Positions 22,640 to 24,392 of a DNA stretch of 24,392 nt are shown here, piece by piece (position 1 is the first letter of the stretch; each line of letters begins with the position of its first letter). This stretch comes from Actinomycetota bacterium (lineage in GTDB: Bacteria > Actinomycetota > Actinomycetes > S36-B12): positions 1 to 24,392 of the forward strand of contig WLND01000001.1 in NCBI GenBank assembly GCA_009726075.1, read 5' to 3'. The translations under genes and the position numbers were made by a program. Below the pieces are notes generated by a model. The model was not told the DNA's origin. It worked only from the letters and a program-made list of their open reading frames with translations, and made no database searches.

Positions 22640-22918
22640 CCGGTCATTTCGTCCCGATTGTGGGCCGGACGCACGATGCGGGCCCTCACACGTCCTGATT
22701 CGTTCATCACATCCGAGCGCCGCCCCAACGTCGTCTCGTCCGGAATCTGGGTGACAACAAGAAAATAGGACGATCCGAGGGCCCGTTGATTCATCCGGCC
22801 CACAATCCGGACGAAACGACGCAGAGGAGGGGGGTGTCGTGCTGGGCCGGATGAACGAATCGGGCGCCGATACGCCCCCAGTCCTCCATCCGGCCCACAA
22901 TCGGGATGAAATGACCGG
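22640..22918. repeat. 279-bp imperfect inverted repeat
   Basis: The outer arms 22640-22669 and 22889-22918 are inverted copies matching at 29 of 30 positions. GATTCGTTCAT (22697-22707) is repeated inverted near 22851-22861, at the same 27-base distance from each outer arm. A third block near 22730-22752 is an inverted copy of one near 22796-22821, and these inner blocks resemble the outer arms. The whole is one long diverged palindrome, able to form an extended hairpin, between the chitinase terminator and the convergent hydrolase gene. The stretch 22363-22639 before it holds nothing I can recognise. Short open frames across the region look like shadows. Confidence 0.75.
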
Positions 22919-22936
22919 CGGGGGGGTGGGCGGCCG

Positions 22937-24392
22937 TTAGTCCACTCTGGTGGTGGTGGCCAGGACTGGGTCGGTGAGGTCGTTCCACCGGCGCACCACC
23001 GAGCCGCCCGGCACGCGCAGGCGAGCGCTCACATCGCCCGTGTCCACATTCCAGCGAACCGTGCCCGAGACCGGGAAGTCGTCGTAGAGCTTGACCTCCT
23101 TGAGCGTGATGTTCACGATGCCGTATCCGGTCTCGCGCCAGGTACCGCCGCGCAGGCCATGGCCCGTGGTCGTCTTTTCGCCTGGGCCGAGGTCGATTCG
23201 CAGGATGACGTCACCGACCGTGCGTGCCGCCGCATCTTGGCTCGAGATACCGACCCGCGTGCGCGGGTAGCCGGCGACGAGACGCAGACGAGGCTCGTCT
23301 GCGGCGCACGCGCCCCCAGCGCCCGCCACGACAGCACTCGGATCGGTCACGAATTGCTGGACGAGCCCATCGATGCACTCGGTTCCCGCGGTGCCGTGGA
23401 CGGCATTGGCGACGATGACCTGCCGCGAGTCGGGGAACTGCGCGGCCACCATGGCGCCCTCGCGGGTGGTCGTGACGAGGTCGAGATCGCCGGACAGCAC
23501 GAGGGTCGGGAACGTTCCGTACGTGCCGGCCGGAGGTGTCGGCGACCTCGAGGGGTAGCGGGTCGACGCGGGCCAGTCGAGGCACGATTCGAGATCCCAC
23601 CAGCCGGTCCCGCGGAATTCATCAATGGTGAATGGCGAGTAGAAACCGGGCGTCTTGCCCTGGCCAACCGCGACCGCCGCCTCGTACTGCGCCGGCCGGG
23701 CAGCCGGGCTGGCCTGCATGTCGACGATCTGCGGATAGTCCTGGCAGACCACGGCGTACATGTGACCCTCGTTCGCCTCGTCGATGCCGTTGCCCGCCGG
23801 ATGCGATGACCCGTCGTACTCCCATTCGGCGACGAGTCGCCCAAGGGGAAGCCAGTCGCCCAGGAGCGCCGCGCGCAGTGACGCATCGAGGGCGCCGAAG
23901 GTGAGGCCCCCGTAGCCAGCGTCGATGACCAGGTCGGCGAGGGTGCTCGGGTCGAGGGTGACGCGTTCGATGGTGCCATCAGGGGACGGAGCCTTGACGG
24001 TGACCGGACGCGCCCGAAGCTTGCGGACGACCTGGGCCAGCCGGCCGGCGCTGGTACCCGGTCGCCTCGCGCACGCCGGCTCGCGCGCGCAGACGGCATT
24101 CACGGCGTCCTTGGCCGATGCCCGGAAGGTCTCGACCCACCCTGTCTCGCCTACCGCTGGGTAGGCGCTGTCGAGCAGGAGGCTGCGAGTGAGCTCGGGG
24201 TGACGCCCGGCGAAGACCTGCCCGAAGAAAGTTCCGTAGGAAACCCCGTAGATATTGGACGGGCCCAGGCCGAGCGCATTGATGATGGCGGCGAGGTCGT
24301 CGGCGGCCAGGGACGATCCGAAGAGGTCGTAGTGGCTGCCCAGCTTCGCGGCGCACAGGCGAACCGAGTCCTGCCAGGTATCACCGGACTCA
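22937..24392 (-). CDS. TAP-type alpha/beta-hydrolase (N-terminus outside window)
   Basis: The minus-strand frame is open from the right edge to the TAA at 22937-22939, giving 484 residues with the N-terminus missing. The nucleophile elbow is NIYGVSYGTFFGQVFAGRHP near the start of the visible part, followed by LLLDSAYP. The acid is in TLVLSGDLDLVTT and the histidine in VANAVHGTAGTECI, giving Ser-Asp-His in the order and spacing of the S33 tripeptidyl-aminopeptidase (SlpD/E, TAP) group, which are usually secreted. Beyond the hydrolase, about 130 residues of beta-rich sequence (GISSQDAAARTVGDVILRID, WRETGYGIVNITLK) form an extra C-terminal domain. Methionine or GTG codons at 24103 and later are internal, not starts. 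Confidence 0.88.
   Translation of the reverse strand, partial: ESGDTWQDSVRLCAAKLGSHYDLFGSSLAADDLAAIINALGLGPSNIYGVSYGTFFGQVFAGRHPELTRSLLLDSAYPAVGETGWVETFRASAKDAVNAVCAREPACARRPGTSAGRLAQVVRKLRARPVTVKAPSPDGTIERVTLDPSTLADLVIDAGYGGLTFGALDASLRAALLGDWLPLGRLVAEWEYDGSSHPAGNGIDEANEGHMYAVVCQDYPQIVDMQASPAARPAQYEAAVAVGQGKTPGFYSPFTIDEFRGTGWWDLESCLDWPASTRYPSRSPTPPAGTYGTFPTLVLSGDLDLVTTTREGAMVAAQFPDSRQVIVANAVHGTAGTECIDGLVQQFVTDPSAVVAGAGGACAADEPRLRLVAGYPRTRVGISSQDAAARTVGDVILRIDLGPGEKTTTGHGLRGGTWRETGYGIVNITLKEVKLYDDFPVSGTVRWNVDTGDVSARLRVPGGSVVRRWNDLTDPVLATTTRVD

Noticed and set aside
22359..22900. Several 60-110 codon frames (22359-22592, 22571-22900, 22558-22803)
   Set aside because: They overlap the terminator and the palindrome, overlap one another, show no domain, and change frame across the repeat.

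Overview
This is a high-GC window that reads as a chromosomal segment of an actinobacterium. The evidence is strong G/C bias at third codon positions, GTG starts, ATGA/GTGA stop-start overlaps, candidate leaderless promoters, a single-cysteine (mycothiol-type) arsenate reductase, a CadI/ArsI-like remnant and a chitinase with family-2 carbohydrate-binding modules. I cannot name the genus from sequence alone. No tRNA, rRNA or CRISPR was seen.

Layout. (1) 1-1458, minus strand: an ABC-2 exporter pair, ATPase then permease, with the permease running off the left edge. (2) 1686-2705, plus: a membrane-anchored GGDEF diguanylate cyclase. (3) 2789-9916: a Tn7-like transposition module. A small XRE regulator is divergent from a tightly overlapping tnsA-tnsB-tnsC-tniQ operon. 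TnsA keeps its E/D/K nuclease residues, TnsB has DD(35)E, TnsC has Walker A and B, and a 901-residue TniQ carries a long C-terminal series of helix-turn-helix units ending in two LysR-like winged helices. A five-copy 19-bp repeat array with two facing, near-identical ends follows tniQ directly and is the best candidate for a transposon end. (4) 9929-13171: a damaged arsenic locus with a frameshifted arsR remnant, a double operator, an internally deleted arsI/cadI-like gene, then intact arsC, arsD and arsA. No arsenite permease is present. (5) 13172-13793: two small unrecognised ORFs. (6) 13794-19427: a five-gene operon with two DszC/SfnB-like flavin monooxygenases, one DszA/NtaA-like monooxygenase, a MetY-like PLP enzyme and a CoA-binding-domain protein. 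It looks like a pathway that cuts sulfur out of an organosulfur compound and builds it into homocysteine or methionine. (7) 19434-20057, minus: a TetR regulator. (8) 20238-22289: a secreted GH18 chitinase with two CBM2 modules, followed by a strong hairpin. (9) 22640-22918: an unexplained 279-bp imperfect inverted repeat. (10) 22937 to the right edge, minus: a TAP-type alpha/beta-hydrolase lacking its N-terminus.

The most unusual part is the Tn7-like module. Its target-selection protein appears to have acquired LysR-type DNA-binding domains, which could give it a target specificity different from that of known TnsD/TniQ proteins. It abuts a decayed arsR gene, so the arsenic locus may have been its insertion site, or the arsenic genes may belong to the same island. 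Both are inferences.
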